Shown one piece after another: positions 8,619-17,389 of a DNA stretch of 64,000 nucleotides. The DNA is taken from positions 175,203-239,202 of the forward strand of contig NZ_JACXYX010000007.1 of the NCBI RefSeq assembly GCF_014779655.1. The letters are read 5' to 3'. Each line of letters begins with the position of its first letter. Positions within the stretch are counted from its first letter, which is position 1. Source of the DNA: Nocardioides ganghwensis (GTDB taxonomy: Bacteria; Actinomycetota; Actinomycetes; Propionibacteriales; Nocardioidaceae). The notes under the pieces were generated by a model that saw only the letters and a program-made list of their open reading frames with translations, was not told the DNA's origin and did no database searches. The translations under genes were made by a program, and so were the position numbers.

Positions 8619-9035
8619 ATGGCAGATCACACGGGGGGCGCTCGCGCCGACGTCGAGCTGCGGCTGCCTGCCCAGGGCGCCTACGCGACGATCGTCCGCA
8701 CCACCGCGGCCGGCCTCGCCGCGAGGCTGGACTTCACCATCGACGACATCGAGGACCTGCGCATCGCCATCGGCGAGGCCAGCGCGCTCGTCATCCCCGA
8801 GGCCGACCCCGGCACCGACCTCGTGGCGTGCTTCTGGATCGGCCGTGGCTCGATGACCGTCGAGCTCGAGGCCGAGGCCGCGGACGACCCCCCGCTCGAC
8901 ACCGAGAGCTTTGCCTGGCAGGTGCTCGACACGATGGCGCAGGACGCGTCGGCAGGATCGGAGGGTGGACGCTTCCGCGTCCGCTTCACGGTCACGTCGG
9001 CGATCGCTGCGGGAATGACAGGTGCCGAGCTCTGA
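8619..9035 (+). CDS. Anti-sigma regulatory factor, RsbW-like ATPase-fold protein
   Basis: 138 residues of the HATPase_c anti-sigma type: DIEDLRIAIGEASALVI (about residues 45-62) corresponds to the N-box helix of RsbW/SpoIIAB-like proteins. It is immediately followed, with overlap, by a SigF/SigB-type sigma gene, its presumed partner. It should bind and inhibit the sigma factor until released by an antagonist; no anti-anti-sigma gene is visible nearby. A TAGTGT element at 8572-8577 is a possible -10 with a leader of about 35 bases. Confidence 0.83.
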   Translation: MADHTGGARADVELRLPAQGAYATIVRTTAAGLAARLDFTIDDIEDLRIAIGEASALVIPEADPGTDLVACFWIGRGSMTVELEAEAADDPPLDTESFAWQVLDTMAQDASAGSEGGRFRVRFTVTSAIAAGMTGAEL

Positions 9036-9885
9036 CATGAGCGCAGACACGGGGGACACGGGGGACGACACCGCGGTACACGCCGCGGTCGACCGCGAGC
9101 TCGACGAGGACGTCGTGCCCAGCGGTCTCGAGCACGTACGTGCGCGCAGCGCCGAGCTGTTCTCGCTCCTGCGCGACGAGGGCGTGAGTCCGGCTGCCCG
9201 GTCGGTGGCGCGCGACGACCTGGTGCACCTCCACCTGTCACTGGTGGAGCACTGCGCGCGGCGCTTCCGCAACCGCGGGGAGCCGTTCGAGGACCTCGTG
9301 CAGGTCGGCACGATCGGCCTGATCAAGGCGGTCGACCGGTTCGAGACCGACCGCGGCGTCGAGTTCTCCACCTACGCGACCCCGACGGTGATCGGCGAGA
9401 TCAAGCGCCACTTCCGTGACAAGGGGTGGGCGATCCGGGTCCCGCGACGCCTGCAGGAGCTGCGGATGCAGATCGGCGGGGCCACCGGCGAGCTGACCCA
9501 GAAGCTGGGCCGCTCCCCCACCCCCCGCGAGCTGGCCGGGGCGATCGGCTGCACGGTCGAGGAGATCATGGAGGGCATCGAGTCCTCCCACGCCTACGCC
9601 ACGCTCTCCCTCGACGCCTCCGACGACAGTGACGACGGCCCGCCGGCGATCCTGGCCGGGCTCGGGGTCGAGGACGCCAACATCGAGCACGTCGAGGTGC
9701 GCGAGTCGATCAAGCCGCTGCTCGAGGGCCTCGGCGAGCGCGAGAAGCGGATCCTGCTGCTGCGCTTCTTCAAGAACATGACGCAGTCGCAGATCGCCGA
9801 GGAGATCGGGGTCTCCCAGATGCACGTCTCCCGGCTGCTCACTCGCACGCTCGCGCAGCTGCGCACGTCGCTCGAGGCCGACTGA
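9022..9885 (+). CDS. SigF/SigB-type RNA polymerase sigma factor
   Basis: 287 residues from GTG 9022, or 282 from ATG 9037 just after the anti-sigma stop; the first overlaps the anti-sigma gene by 14 bases. Region 2 is clear (FEDLVQVGTIGLIKAVDRFE, FSTYATPTVIGEIKRHFRDKGW), region 3 follows (RVPRRLQELRMQIG, TPRELAGAIGC) and region 4 ends ILLLRFFKNMTQSQIAEEIGVSQMHVSRLL. This is the stress/differentiation class controlled by partner switching. Cognate inhibitor is the adjacent upstream gene. Confidence 0.92.
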   Translation: MPSSDMSADTGDTGDDTAVHAAVDRELDEDVVPSGLEHVRARSAELFSLLRDEGVSPAARSVARDDLVHLHLSLVEHCARRFRNRGEPFEDLVQVGTIGLIKAVDRFETDRGVEFSTYATPTVIGEIKRHFRDKGWAIRVPRRLQELRMQIGGATGELTQKLGRSPTPRELAGAIGCTVEEIMEGIESSHAYATLSLDASDDSDDGPPAILAGLGVEDANIEHVEVRESIKPLLEGLGEREKRILLLRFFKNMTQSQIAEEIGVSQMHVSRLLTRTLAQLRTSLEAD

Positions 9886-9895
9886 CCCCACCGGG

Positions 9896-10315
9896 TCAGG
9901 GGTCCAGCCGGGCGTCCGCCTCCAGCACCTCGGTGGTCGCCGGGTGCAGGAGTCCGGCGACGACGACCAGGGCACAGGCGGCGAGCCCGATCGCGATGAG
10001 GGTCGTCGGGTCGTCGCGGAAGTTCCAGGCCAGGCCGAGCTGGATCAGCTGCGCCATCACCACGGGCCCGCGCGCCCACCGGCGCACCTTCCACAGCGAC
10101 CACGCGCACCACGCCAGGCCGGTGGCGGCGACGAGGAAGAAGGCGGACGTCGTCAGCCCCATGGTGAGCCGGATCGCCCTGAGGTTGGCCAGCTCCAGGA
10201 CGCCGAGCGCGGCGAGCACGAACGCCTCCAGGGCGACGAGCGAGGCGGCCACCACGAGTGGGGGCGGCGGGGTAGGGTCTGGCGTAGGGGGATGAGCCTG
10301 AGGCGTAACGGGCAC
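9896..10315 (-). CDS. Small four-helix membrane protein
   Basis: 139 residues from a GTG at 10315 chosen to avoid the Pro/Arg-rich low-quality extension of the longer frame. Four hydrophobic stretches: VVAASLVALEAFVLAALGVLEL, LTMGLTTSAFFLVAATGLAWCAW, ARGPVVMAQLIQLGLAWNF and LIAIGLAACALVVVAGLL. No known function recognised. It is divergent from whiB1 across about 170 bases that must hold both promoters. Exact start uncertain. Confidence 0.65.
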   Translation of the reverse strand: MPVTPQAHPPTPDPTPPPPLVVAASLVALEAFVLAALGVLELANLRAIRLTMGLTTSAFFLVAATGLAWCAWSLWKVRRWARGPVVMAQLIQLGLAWNFRDDPTTLIAIGLAACALVVVAGLLHPATTEVLEADARLDP

Positions 10316-10489
10316 TGGACAACAGTAGTTGTGACGGACACGACCAGCGTTGGGGGTTGTGTGAACGTTCAAGTCTTGCCAGTCTGGTCGCTGCCCACTT
10401 CGGTGATCGCACCGTCTGGCGCCCGGGCTCCGCTGAATGTCCGACAACAGCACTTGCCCTGTGACTTAGAAAGAGGGATTCCCCCACTC

Positions 10490-10741
10490 ATGGATTGGCG
10501 CAGTCGCTCTGCATGCCTCGACGAGGACCCTGAGCTGTTCTTCCCGATCGGCAACACCGGGCCGGCGATCCTCCAGATCGAGGAGGCCAAGCAGGTGTGC
10601 CGGCGCTGCGAGGTGCGCGAGCAGTGCCTCGCCTGGGCCCTCGAGGCCGGGCAGGACCACGGCGTGTGGGGTGGCCTCAGCGAGGACGAGCGTCGCGCGC
10701 TGAAGCGCCGCAACGCCCGCGCGCGCATCCGCACGGCCTGA
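10490..10741 (+). CDS. whiB1: WhiB-family iron-sulfur regulator, WhiB1 type
   Basis: 83 residues with four cysteines (9, 37, 40, 46) for a [4Fe-4S] cluster, the turn GVWGG at 58-62, and a basic C-terminus. The N-terminus DWRSRSACLDEDPELFFP and the tail GLSEDERRALKRRNARAR are nearly those of mycobacterial WhiB1 and streptomycete WblE. WhiB1 binds the primary sigma factor, senses nitric oxide and is essential in mycobacteria. The neighbouring pdtaS strengthens the WhiB1 call. About 170 bases of upstream non-coding sequence suggest complex regulation. Confidence 0.94.
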   Translation: MDWRSRSACLDEDPELFFPIGNTGPAILQIEEAKQVCRRCEVREQCLAWALEAGQDHGVWGGLSEDERRALKRRNARARIRTA

Positions 10742-10769
10742 CGCCCGAAGCCCTCCCCCGGACCTGGGC

Positions 10770-12239
10770 TCAGTCGATCGGCAGGTCGGCCTGCACACGG
10801 GTCCCGCGGGTCCCGGGTCCGATCTCGAGGACACCCCCGAGCTCGGACTCCACGAGCGTGCGCACGATCGACAGCCCGAGCTGCGTCGACCCGTCGAGGT
10901 CGAAGTCGTCGGGCAGGCCGCGCCCGTCGTCCTCCACGACGACGTGCAGCCGTCCCACGATCCGGCGCGCGGTGACCACGACCCGGCCGTCGGTCGCGGC
11001 GGGCACGCCGGCGTAGCCGTGCTCGACGGCGTTCTGGAGCAGCTCGGTGAGCACCATCGCGAGCGGTGTCGCCGCCTCGGAGGCCAGCTTGCCGAACGAG
11101 CCCTCGCGGACGACGCGTACGGGCACCTCGACGCCGCTGACGTCGACGACCATGGCGCCGAGCCGGTCGGCGATCTCGTCGAAGTCGACCGTCTCCTCGA
11201 CCGCGTGGCTCAACGTCTCGTGCACGATCGCGATGGAGCCGACCCGGCGTACGGCCTCCTCGAGCGCCGCCTTGGCGTCCTCCGCGCGCGTGCGCCGGGC
11301 CTGCAGCCGGAGCAGCGCGGCCACCGTCTGGAGGTTGTTCTTCACCCGGTGGTGGATCTCGCGGATCGTCACGTCCTTGGTCACCAGCTCGCGGTCACGG
11401 CTGCGGAGCTCGGTGACGTCGCGCACCAGGAGCAGCGCGCCGCTGCGCTCCCCCTCGGGACGCAGGGGGATGCTGCGCACGATCAGGGTGACCTCGTCGG
11501 TGCCGACCTCGGTGGCGCGGCCGTCGCGGCCGCCGAGCACCGCGCTGAGGGTCTCCTCGTCGGGACGCTTGCGGGCCGGCACCAGGTCGCGCGTGAGGTC
11601 GGCGAGGACGTGACCGGCGAGGTCGCCCTGGAGGCCGAGGCGCCGGTAGGCCGAGAGACCGTTGGGGCTGGCATAGACCACCCGCCCCGCCGGGTCGAGG
11701 CGCACGAAGCCGTCGCCGACCCGCGGCGAGTCGGCGTGGTCGCTGCGCTGCCCCGGGAGCGGGAAGTGGCCCCCGGCGATCATCTGGGTCAGCTCGGCTG
11801 CGGTCTGGAGATAGCTGAGCTCGAGCCGGCTCGGCGTGCGGACGCCCAGGAGGTTGGTGTTGCGCGCGATGGTGGCGATCACGCGGCCGGCGCGGCGTAC
11901 GGGGATCACCTCGACCCGTACGGGCACGTCGTCGCGCCACTCGGGGTCGCCCTCGCGCACCAGCCGGCCCGTCGTGAAGGCCTCGTCGAGCATCCGGCGC
12001 CGTCCGGTGGGGATGAACGTGCCGAGGACGTCGTCGACGAGCGCGGTCGGGCCGGTGGTGGGCCGCATCTGGCCGCCCGCCCAGTAGCCCTTGCCCTCGC
12101 GGTCGGGCAACCACAGCACCAGGTCGGCGAAGGACAGGTCGGCGAGGATCTGCCAGTCCGCCATGAGCAGCTGGAGCCAGGCGACGTCCTCCTCGACGAG
12201 GTCGGTGTGGGCTCGCACGAGCTCATGGAGGGACGGCAC
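10770..12239 (-). CDS. pdtaS: Sensor histidine kinase PdtaS
   Basis: 489 residues without membrane segments: N-terminal GAF-like domain (about 1-150), PAS domain (about 170-290), then HisKA_2 with IREIHHRVKNNLQTVAALLRLQARR carrying the phospho-accepting His, and a HATPase domain with ELLQNAVEHGY and DDGRGLPDDF. This is the architecture of PdtaS, which phosphorylates the RNA-binding antiterminator PdtaR; PdtaR is not in the window. It sits tail to tail with whiB1, as in Mycobacterium. GTG start with a TAGGCT -10 exactly 12 bases upstream predicts a leaderless message. Confidence 0.92.
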   Translation of the reverse strand: MPSLHELVRAHTDLVEEDVAWLQLLMADWQILADLSFADLVLWLPDREGKGYWAGGQMRPTTGPTALVDDVLGTFIPTGRRRMLDEAFTTGRLVREGDPEWRDDVPVRVEVIPVRRAGRVIATIARNTNLLGVRTPSRLELSYLQTAAELTQMIAGGHFPLPGQRSDHADSPRVGDGFVRLDPAGRVVYASPNGLSAYRRLGLQGDLAGHVLADLTRDLVPARKRPDEETLSAVLGGRDGRATEVGTDEVTLIVRSIPLRPEGERSGALLLVRDVTELRSRDRELVTKDVTIREIHHRVKNNLQTVAALLRLQARRTRAEDAKAALEEAVRRVGSIAIVHETLSHAVEETVDFDEIADRLGAMVVDVSGVEVPVRVVREGSFGKLASEAATPLAMVLTELLQNAVEHGYAGVPAATDGRVVVTARRIVGRLHVVVEDDGRGLPDDFDLDGSTQLGLSIVRTLVESELGGVLEIGPGTRGTRVQADLPID

Positions 12240-12245
12240 GTCGCC

Positions 12246-12251
12246 AGCCTA
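12246..12251 (-). promoter_or_regulatory. -10 element of predicted leaderless promoter (pdtaS)
   Basis: TAGGCT on the minus strand starts at 12251, 12 bases from the GTG at 12239. Confidence 0.55.
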
Positions 12252-12307
12252 GGGCCACCCGTGGACCGGACTGGGCGGTGACGGAGGCGGCTGGCAGGAT
12301 GGGGGTC

Positions 12308-13162
12308 ATGTCGATCGGGTACTGGGACCAGGTGCAAGCAGCCGGGTTCGAGGTCCCGTCGGACCGGCCCCTCGACGACCTCACCGCCGAGCTCACCACG
12401 ATGCTCGGCTCCACGCGGCCCGAGGTGCGTGACGGCACCGCCTATCCCGCCCTGGCGACCTGGATCGACAACGGCGTCTACGACGACCTGCTGCTCGGTC
12501 TCGGCGACGGGATGGTCACCGGGTTGTCGGTCGGGCTGGGCGAGTCGGGCACCGACACGGTGTTCCGCCGCAGCTTCAGCGCGCTGATCGTGGCCGAGTG
12601 CCTCGAGCGCGACAACGACCAGCACCTGCTGCCCGGTGGCAAGGTGATGGAGTGGGGCGACCGGCTCGCGACGTGGTTCCTCGCCGAGCAGGACACCCGC
12701 GGCTTCGTGCCGGAGAAGGGGTGGGCCCACGCGGTCGCCCACGGCGCCGACGCCCTCGGCGCGCTCGGGGAGTCCCCCCACCTGGCCGGCCCGGAGCTCG
12801 CAGTCCTGCTCGATGTCCTGGCCGAGCGCCTGCTGCAGCAGCCGCCCGACTCCCCGCTGGCCTCGGGCGAGCCGGACCGGATGGTCCACGCCGCGATGCG
12901 CATCCTGCGTCGCAACGCCCTCGGCCTCGACGTGCTCGAGCCGTGGGTGCACCGCATCGGCGCCGCTGGCAACCCCTTCGTCGGCCCGGTCGACCACGAC
13001 CCCTTCGCGCCCACGGCCGCCCCACAAGCCTTCCTCCGGGCCCTCTTCGTGCAGCTCTCCCTCGCCCCCGAACCGCCGACCGTCCGCCCCGACCTGCTGC
13101 TCGTGGTGATCGAGGCGCTCCGGCTGACCAACGCTCCCTACCTGCGAGTAGACACCCGCTAG
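12308..13162 (+). CDS. DUF2785 family protein
   Basis: 284 residues, cytoplasmic, helical-repeat style. Matches the DUF2785 pattern: YPALATWIDNGVYDDLLLGLGDGM, RSFSALIVAECLERDN, RGFVPEKGWAHAVAHGADAL and the C-terminal Leu-rich VVIEALRLTN. The function of the family is unknown. The ATG at 12308 is preceded 13 bases away by CAGGAT, a weak -10, which could make the message near-leaderless. Its stop codon overlaps the -10 of the next gene. Confidence 0.85.
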   Translation: MSIGYWDQVQAAGFEVPSDRPLDDLTAELTTMLGSTRPEVRDGTAYPALATWIDNGVYDDLLLGLGDGMVTGLSVGLGESGTDTVFRRSFSALIVAECLERDNDQHLLPGGKVMEWGDRLATWFLAEQDTRGFVPEKGWAHAVAHGADALGALGESPHLAGPELAVLLDVLAERLLQQPPDSPLASGEPDRMVHAAMRILRRNALGLDVLEPWVHRIGAAGNPFVGPVDHDPFAPTAAPQAFLRALFVQLSLAPEPPTVRPDLLLVVIEALRLTNAPYLRVDTR

Positions 13163-13165
13163 CCT
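13160..13165 (+). promoter_or_regulatory. -10 element of predicted leaderless promoter (TPP enzyme)
   Basis: TAGCCT begins exactly 12 bases before ATG 13172 and its first three bases are the stop codon of the DUF2785 gene. Confidence 0.5.
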
Positions 13166-13171
13166 GCGGGC

Positions 13172-14851
13172 ATGAGCGAGAGCAGCGAGATCTCCGGGCA
13201 CAGCGGCGAGCTGGCCGTCCACGTCGCCCGGGCCCACGGCGTGGAGACGATGTTCACCCTGTCCGGCGCCCACGTCTTCCCGATGTACGACGGCGCGGTG
13301 AAGACGCAGGAGGAGGGCAAGGGCCCGCAGGTGCGGCTGCTGGACGTACGCCACGAGCAGACGGCCGCGTTCGCCGCCGAGGCCACCGGCAAGCTCACCC
13401 GCGTCCCGGGCCTGGCCGTCCTCACCGCCGGCCCCGGTGTCACCAACGGCATCAGTGCGATCGCGCAGGCGCAGTTCGCCGGCTCGCCGATGGTGGTCGT
13501 CGGCGGCCGTGCTCCCCAGAACCGTTGGGGCACCGGGTCGCTGCAGGAGCTCGACCAGCCCCCGATCATCGCGCCCGTCGCCAAGGCGGCGAAGACCCTC
13601 ATGACCGCCGGTGACGTCGCCGCCGGGATGGACGAGGCCTTCACGCTCGCGCGCTCCAGCCACCGCGGCCCGGTGTTCGTCGACGTGCCGATGGACGAGT
13701 TCTTCAACTCCGCCTCGGGCACCGTCGGCTCGGGCGAGGGCACCCGCGTCGATCCCGACCCCGACGCCATCGCATCCGTCGCACGGCTGCTCGCGCAGGC
13801 CGAGCGCCCCGTGCTGATCCTCGGGACCGACGTCTGGGCCGACCACGCCGAGGCGGCCGCGCTGCGCTTCGTCGAGGACCTCGGCATCCCGACCCTCACC
13901 AACGGCATGGGTCGCGGCGTCATCCCCGGCGGCCACCGGTCGCTCGTCACCAAGGCTCGCGGAGCCGCCCTGTCCGGCGCGGACCTCGTCGTGGTGGTCG
14001 GCACGCCGCTGGACTTCCGCCTCGGCTACGGCTCCTTCGGCGGTCCGGACAAGAACCCGGCCGGCGAGTTCGCGAAGGTAGTCCACATCGCCGACTCCCC
14101 CGGCCAGGTCGCCGGGCACGCCGAGCTCGCCGGCTCCGTCGCGGGCGACCTCACCACCGTCCTCGACGGCCTGCAGGCCGCGCTCGAGCGCGGCGACAAG
14201 CCCGACTGGCAGGCGTGGTCCGACCAGCTCGCCGACCAGGTCAGGGCCGCCGCGGCCCGCGACGCCGCGCTCCTCACCGCGGAGGCCGATCCGATCCACC
14301 CGGCGCGCATCTACGGCGAGCTGGTCCCCCGGCTCGCCGACGACTCCGTGGTCATCGGCGACGGCGGCGACTTCGTGTCCTTCGCCGGCAAGTACGTCGA
14401 GCCCCAGCGCCCCGGCGGCTGGCTCGACCCGGGCCCGTACGGCTGCCTCGGCGCCGGCCTCGGTGCCGCGATCGCCGCCCGCATCGCCCGGCCGAGCGCC
14501 CAGGTCACCCTGCTGCTCGGCGACGGGGCCGCGGGCTTCTCGCTGATGGACGTCGACACCCTCGTACGCCACGACCTGCCGGTCGTGATGGTGATGGGCA
14601 ACAACTCCGCCTGGGGCCTCGAGAAGGGCCCGATGCAGATGCTCTACGGCTACGACGTGGTGGCCGACCTCGGCCAGCGCACGCCCTACGACGAGGTCGT
14701 CCGGGCGCTCGGCGGCGCCGGCGAGACCGTGACCGACCCGAAGCAGATCGGCCCGGCGCTCGACCGGGCGTACGCGGCGGGTGTCCCCTACCTCGTCAAC
14801 GTGATCACCGACGTCGAGGCTGCCTACCCGCGCAGCACGTTCGGCATCTGA
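13172..14851 (+). CDS. Thiamine-pyrophosphate enzyme, acetolactate synthase-like
   Basis: 559 residues with the three TPP-enzyme domains: pyrimidine-binding N-terminus with the catalytic glutamate in VRHEQTAAFAAEATG (about residues 60-74), central domain, and PP-binding domain with GDGAAGFSLMDVDTLVRHDL ending at NN (VMVMGNNSAWG). It resembles the stand-alone acetolactate synthase (IlvG/IlvX-like) proteins of actinobacteria rather than IlvB, and no regulatory subunit gene is adjacent. The substrate may be pyruvate or another 2-oxoacid, possibly oxalyl-CoA-like; not resolvable here. Confidence 0.83.
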   Translation: MSESSEISGHSGELAVHVARAHGVETMFTLSGAHVFPMYDGAVKTQEEGKGPQVRLLDVRHEQTAAFAAEATGKLTRVPGLAVLTAGPGVTNGISAIAQAQFAGSPMVVVGGRAPQNRWGTGSLQELDQPPIIAPVAKAAKTLMTAGDVAAGMDEAFTLARSSHRGPVFVDVPMDEFFNSASGTVGSGEGTRVDPDPDAIASVARLLAQAERPVLILGTDVWADHAEAAALRFVEDLGIPTLTNGMGRGVIPGGHRSLVTKARGAALSGADLVVVVGTPLDFRLGYGSFGGPDKNPAGEFAKVVHIADSPGQVAGHAELAGSVAGDLTTVLDGLQAALERGDKPDWQAWSDQLADQVRAAAARDAALLTAEADPIHPARIYGELVPRLADDSVVIGDGGDFVSFAGKYVEPQRPGGWLDPGPYGCLGAGLGAAIAARIARPSAQVTLLLGDGAAGFSLMDVDTLVRHDLPVVMVMGNNSAWGLEKGPMQMLYGYDVVADLGQRTPYDEVVRALGGAGETVTDPKQIGPALDRAYAAGVPYLVNVITDVEAAYPRSTFGI

Positions 14852-14860
14852 GGCGGCCGG

Positions 14861-15349
14861 GTGACGGGGGTGGAGCTGCGCCGCGTCCGGCCCGAGGAGC
14901 TCGCGGCAGCAGGCGACGTCTGCGTGGCGGCGTACGAGCCCTTCCTCACCGGAGCCGAGGACGACTACCGCGAGCGGCTGCGCGACGTCGCGACCCGCGA
15001 CTCGCAGGCGGAGGTGTGGGTGGCCCTCCTCGACGGCCGGGTCGCCGGGGTCGTGACCTGGTGCCCGCCCGGCTCCCCCTGGCGGGAGATCGGTCGCGAC
15101 GACGAGGGCGAGTTCCGGATGTTGGCGGTCGACCCGAGCGCCCAGGGTGCGGGCGTCGGCACCGCGCTGGCGATGCTGTGCGAGGAGCACTCCCGCGCCA
15201 GCGGCGCGACGGGGATGGCGCTGTCGTCCCTGGCGACGATGACGGCCGCGCACCGGATGTACGCCCGGCTCGGCTACGAGCGCGACCCCGGGCGGGACTG
15301 GTCGCCGCTTCCGGGCGTGGACCTGCTCGCCTTCCGCAAGTCCTTCTGA
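14861..15349 (+). CDS. GNAT-family N-acetyltransferase
   Basis: 162 residues. Typical GNAT layout: EFRMLAVDPSAQGAGVGTALAMLCEEHSR holds the acetyl-CoA loop (about residues 85-105), followed by MYARLGYERDPGRDW. Substrate unknown. GTG start ten bases after the TPP enzyme stop, so probably the second gene of that transcript. Confidence 0.85.
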   Translation: MTGVELRRVRPEELAAAGDVCVAAYEPFLTGAEDDYRERLRDVATRDSQAEVWVALLDGRVAGVVTWCPPGSPWREIGRDDEGEFRMLAVDPSAQGAGVGTALAMLCEEHSRASGATGMALSSLATMTAAHRMYARLGYERDPGRDWSPLPGVDLLAFRKSF

Positions 15350-15358
15350 GCGGCCGTC

Positions 15359-16777
15359 TCAGCAGCGGCGCACCGTGGCGGGGTCGTCGACGTCGTCGAA
15401 GCACACGACTCGCGATGGCAGTGCGGCCATCTCCGATCGGGAGACCATCGTCCAGACCCAGGCCTGCCAGGTGCCGTCGTCGCCCTCGACCACCGTGACC
15501 ACGCCGCCGTTCCGGGTCAGCCACGTCCGCACGTCGTCCCGGTCGAGGAGCTCGATCTCCCCGACCGCCTCCAACGCGCGCAGCCCGTCGCCGTCCTGCA
15601 CCAGCACCTTGACGTACGACGGGTCCCACGCCGAGGTCACGAACAACGAGACGCCGTCGGCGGTGACCGCCATGGGCTGCACCGTGGAGACCCGCGGGTC
15701 GGCGACCTGGAAGTCGTCGTAGCGCATCACACGGCCGTCATCTCCCTCCACCACGAGGCTCGGGTCGGAGGCGGCCTCGAGCCGGGCGGTGAACCGGTAG
15801 CCCTCGGCGAAGGTGGCGCCCTCGCCGATCCCGAAGGTGTCGGTGGCGACCGGCGTGATGTAGGGCAGCTCTTCCTCCTCGTCACCCTCGCACGGTGCGA
15901 GTGACTCGGGGCCGCTGCGCAGGCACCCGACCGACTCGGGCCGGAGCACCCCGTGGGCGTCGAGGCGCCACTCCCATGCGTCGACGACGATGGTCTCGGT
16001 CCGGACGAGGCTCATGTTGCCCCGGGCGAATGAGCTGCGGGACCTGCTGGAGTAGAGCCGCCCGTCCTCGATCCAGTAGTCGTGGAGCCGCACGAGGTCG
16101 TAGTGTTCCGTCTCGCTGCCGGCCACCGGTTCCTGGCCGCGCACGAGCAGCTCGGGATCGTCGACCCCCGCCTGCACCAGCAGCCCGTGGCGGAGGTCGA
16201 AGACGAGGGGATGGCCGCCACCACCGACCGTGGAGGCGTCGTCGTAGTAGAGGACGAGCTCCTCGTCGCCGTCCCGGTCCGCGTCGATCGGCGCGAGGAC
16301 GTTGGTGTCGATCGTCGTGCCCACCTCGGCGATGCCGTACGCCTCCGCGCCGGTGCTGCTGAGCGTGGTCTGCATCCGGAAACGACCGTCGAACTTCTTC
16401 GTGGGCTCGCCGAGGAAGGTGACCTTCTCCCGGGTCCCGTCGCCGTCGAGGTCGAGCCTCGGCGGGCGCGACAGCGTGTGGGGCTCCCAGTCCCGGCCGA
16501 CGTCGGCCGGCAGCTGCAGCTCGACCTCGTCGTCGGGCCGCGGCGCGATGTCGTCGGAGCGCGGGTCGCGGGCCAGGCCCTGGAAGACGGCGCCGAGGAC
16601 CAGCAGGACGACCGCAGCGGTGGCGAGCAGCACCCAGGGCGACTGCCAGCGGGCGCGCAGCGGGGTGGCCGTCGCCAGTGGGCTCAGGTGCTCGGGCTGC
16701 ACGAGCTCGGCCCGCGCGGACAGGGCGGCGCGGAGCCGCTCCTCCATGTCGGCGTGGCTCTCAGGCGTGGTCGTCAT
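15359..16777 (-). CDS. Membrane-anchored anti-sigma-like protein with extracytoplasmic VCBS/FG-GAP-like domain
   Basis: 472 residues: short cytoplasmic N-terminus (about 1-45), one membrane helix WVLLATAAVVLLVLGAVFQGLA (about 47-68), then a long exported domain. Two calcium-loop-like stretches, DLDGDGTRE and DADRDGDEE, in a VCBS/FG-GAP-like context suggest a beta-propeller-type sensor. Its ATG overlaps the stop of a SigE-family sigma gene (ATGA), so it is inferred to be that sigma factor's anti-sigma partner. No zinc-binding HxxxCxxC motif is present. Confidence 0.65.
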   Translation of the reverse strand: MTTTPESHADMEERLRAALSARAELVQPEHLSPLATATPLRARWQSPWVLLATAAVVLLVLGAVFQGLARDPRSDDIAPRPDDEVELQLPADVGRDWEPHTLSRPPRLDLDGDGTREKVTFLGEPTKKFDGRFRMQTTLSSTGAEAYGIAEVGTTIDTNVLAPIDADRDGDEELVLYYDDASTVGGGGHPLVFDLRHGLLVQAGVDDPELLVRGQEPVAGSETEHYDLVRLHDYWIEDGRLYSSRSRSSFARGNMSLVRTETIVVDAWEWRLDAHGVLRPESVGCLRSGPESLAPCEGDEEEELPYITPVATDTFGIGEGATFAEGYRFTARLEAASDPSLVVEGDDGRVMRYDDFQVADPRVSTVQPMAVTADGVSLFVTSAWDPSYVKVLVQDGDGLRALEAVGEIELLDRDDVRTWLTRNGGVVTVVEGDDGTWQAWVWTMVSRSEMAALPSRVVCFDDVDDPATVRRC

Positions 16778-17289
16778 CGCTCCTCCTTCCCCGAGCTCGT
16801 GGCCGTGGCCTGCATGGCCTTCTCCAGCGCCACCAGCGCGCGGCTGGCGGTCGACTTCACGGTGCCCTGGCTGATCCCGAGCGTCCCGGCGATCTCGGTC
16901 TCGGTCAGGTTCGACCAGTAGCGCAGCACCAGGACCTCCCGCTGCCGCGGAGCGAGCCGGTGCAGCGCCGCGATGACCTCCCGGTGCTCCTCCGCCAGCA
17001 CCGCGCTGTCCTCGGGCGAGGGTGGGGACAGGTCATGGGGTGGTGAGTACGCTCGGGCCGTACGCCGCCTGCGCAGCGCGGAGCGGGCCGTGTTGACGAC
17101 CGAGACCCGCAGGTACGCCAGGGCCTTCGACGGGTCCCGGACCGCGTCGGGGCGACGGGCGAGGGCGGCGAACGCGTCCTGGACGACGTCCTCGGCCGAG
17201 GCGAGGTCGTCGACCAGCAGGACCGCCAGCCGCACCAGCGACAGCCGGTGGGCAGCGTAGAGCTCGGTGATGTCCACTGCAGGCTCCAT
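16774..17289 (-). CDS. SigE-family ECF sigma factor
   Basis: 171 residues. Region 2: LYAAHRLSLVRLAVLLVDD, SAEDVVQDAFAALARRP; region 4: RLAPRQREVLVLRYWSNLTETEIAGTLGISQGTVKSTASRALVAL. This is the actinobacterial SigE-family type (small ECF factors with a membrane partner). ATG 17289 (MEPAVDITELY) fits better than the longer start at 17322, although an upstream in-frame ATG exists. Translationally coupled to the membrane protein downstream. Confidence 0.88.
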   Translation of the reverse strand: MEPAVDITELYAAHRLSLVRLAVLLVDDLASAEDVVQDAFAALARRPDAVRDPSKALAYLRVSVVNTARSALRRRRTARAYSPPHDLSPPSPEDSAVLAEEHREVIAALHRLAPRQREVLVLRYWSNLTETEIAGTLGISQGTVKSTASRALVALEKAMQATATSSGKEER

Positions 17290-17389
17290 CGCCACCCCCG
17301 ACCCCGCGGTCCTCACGCCCATGTCTGGTAGACGTGTGTCAGCTCCTCAGGTTGCCCCACTCCCCCGACATTTCCCGGAAGGCCTGCCC

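Noticed and set aside
10316..10489. CRP-like TGTGA sites and a TGAACGTTCA palindrome upstream of whiB1
   Set aside because: No proper TGTGA-N6-TCACA pair; the palindrome does not match LexA spacing. Cannot be supported.
11906..15253. 1115-codon open frame on the minus strand
   Set aside because: Antisense to the DUF2785 and TPP enzyme genes and overlaps pdtaS in another frame; composition is not protein-like.
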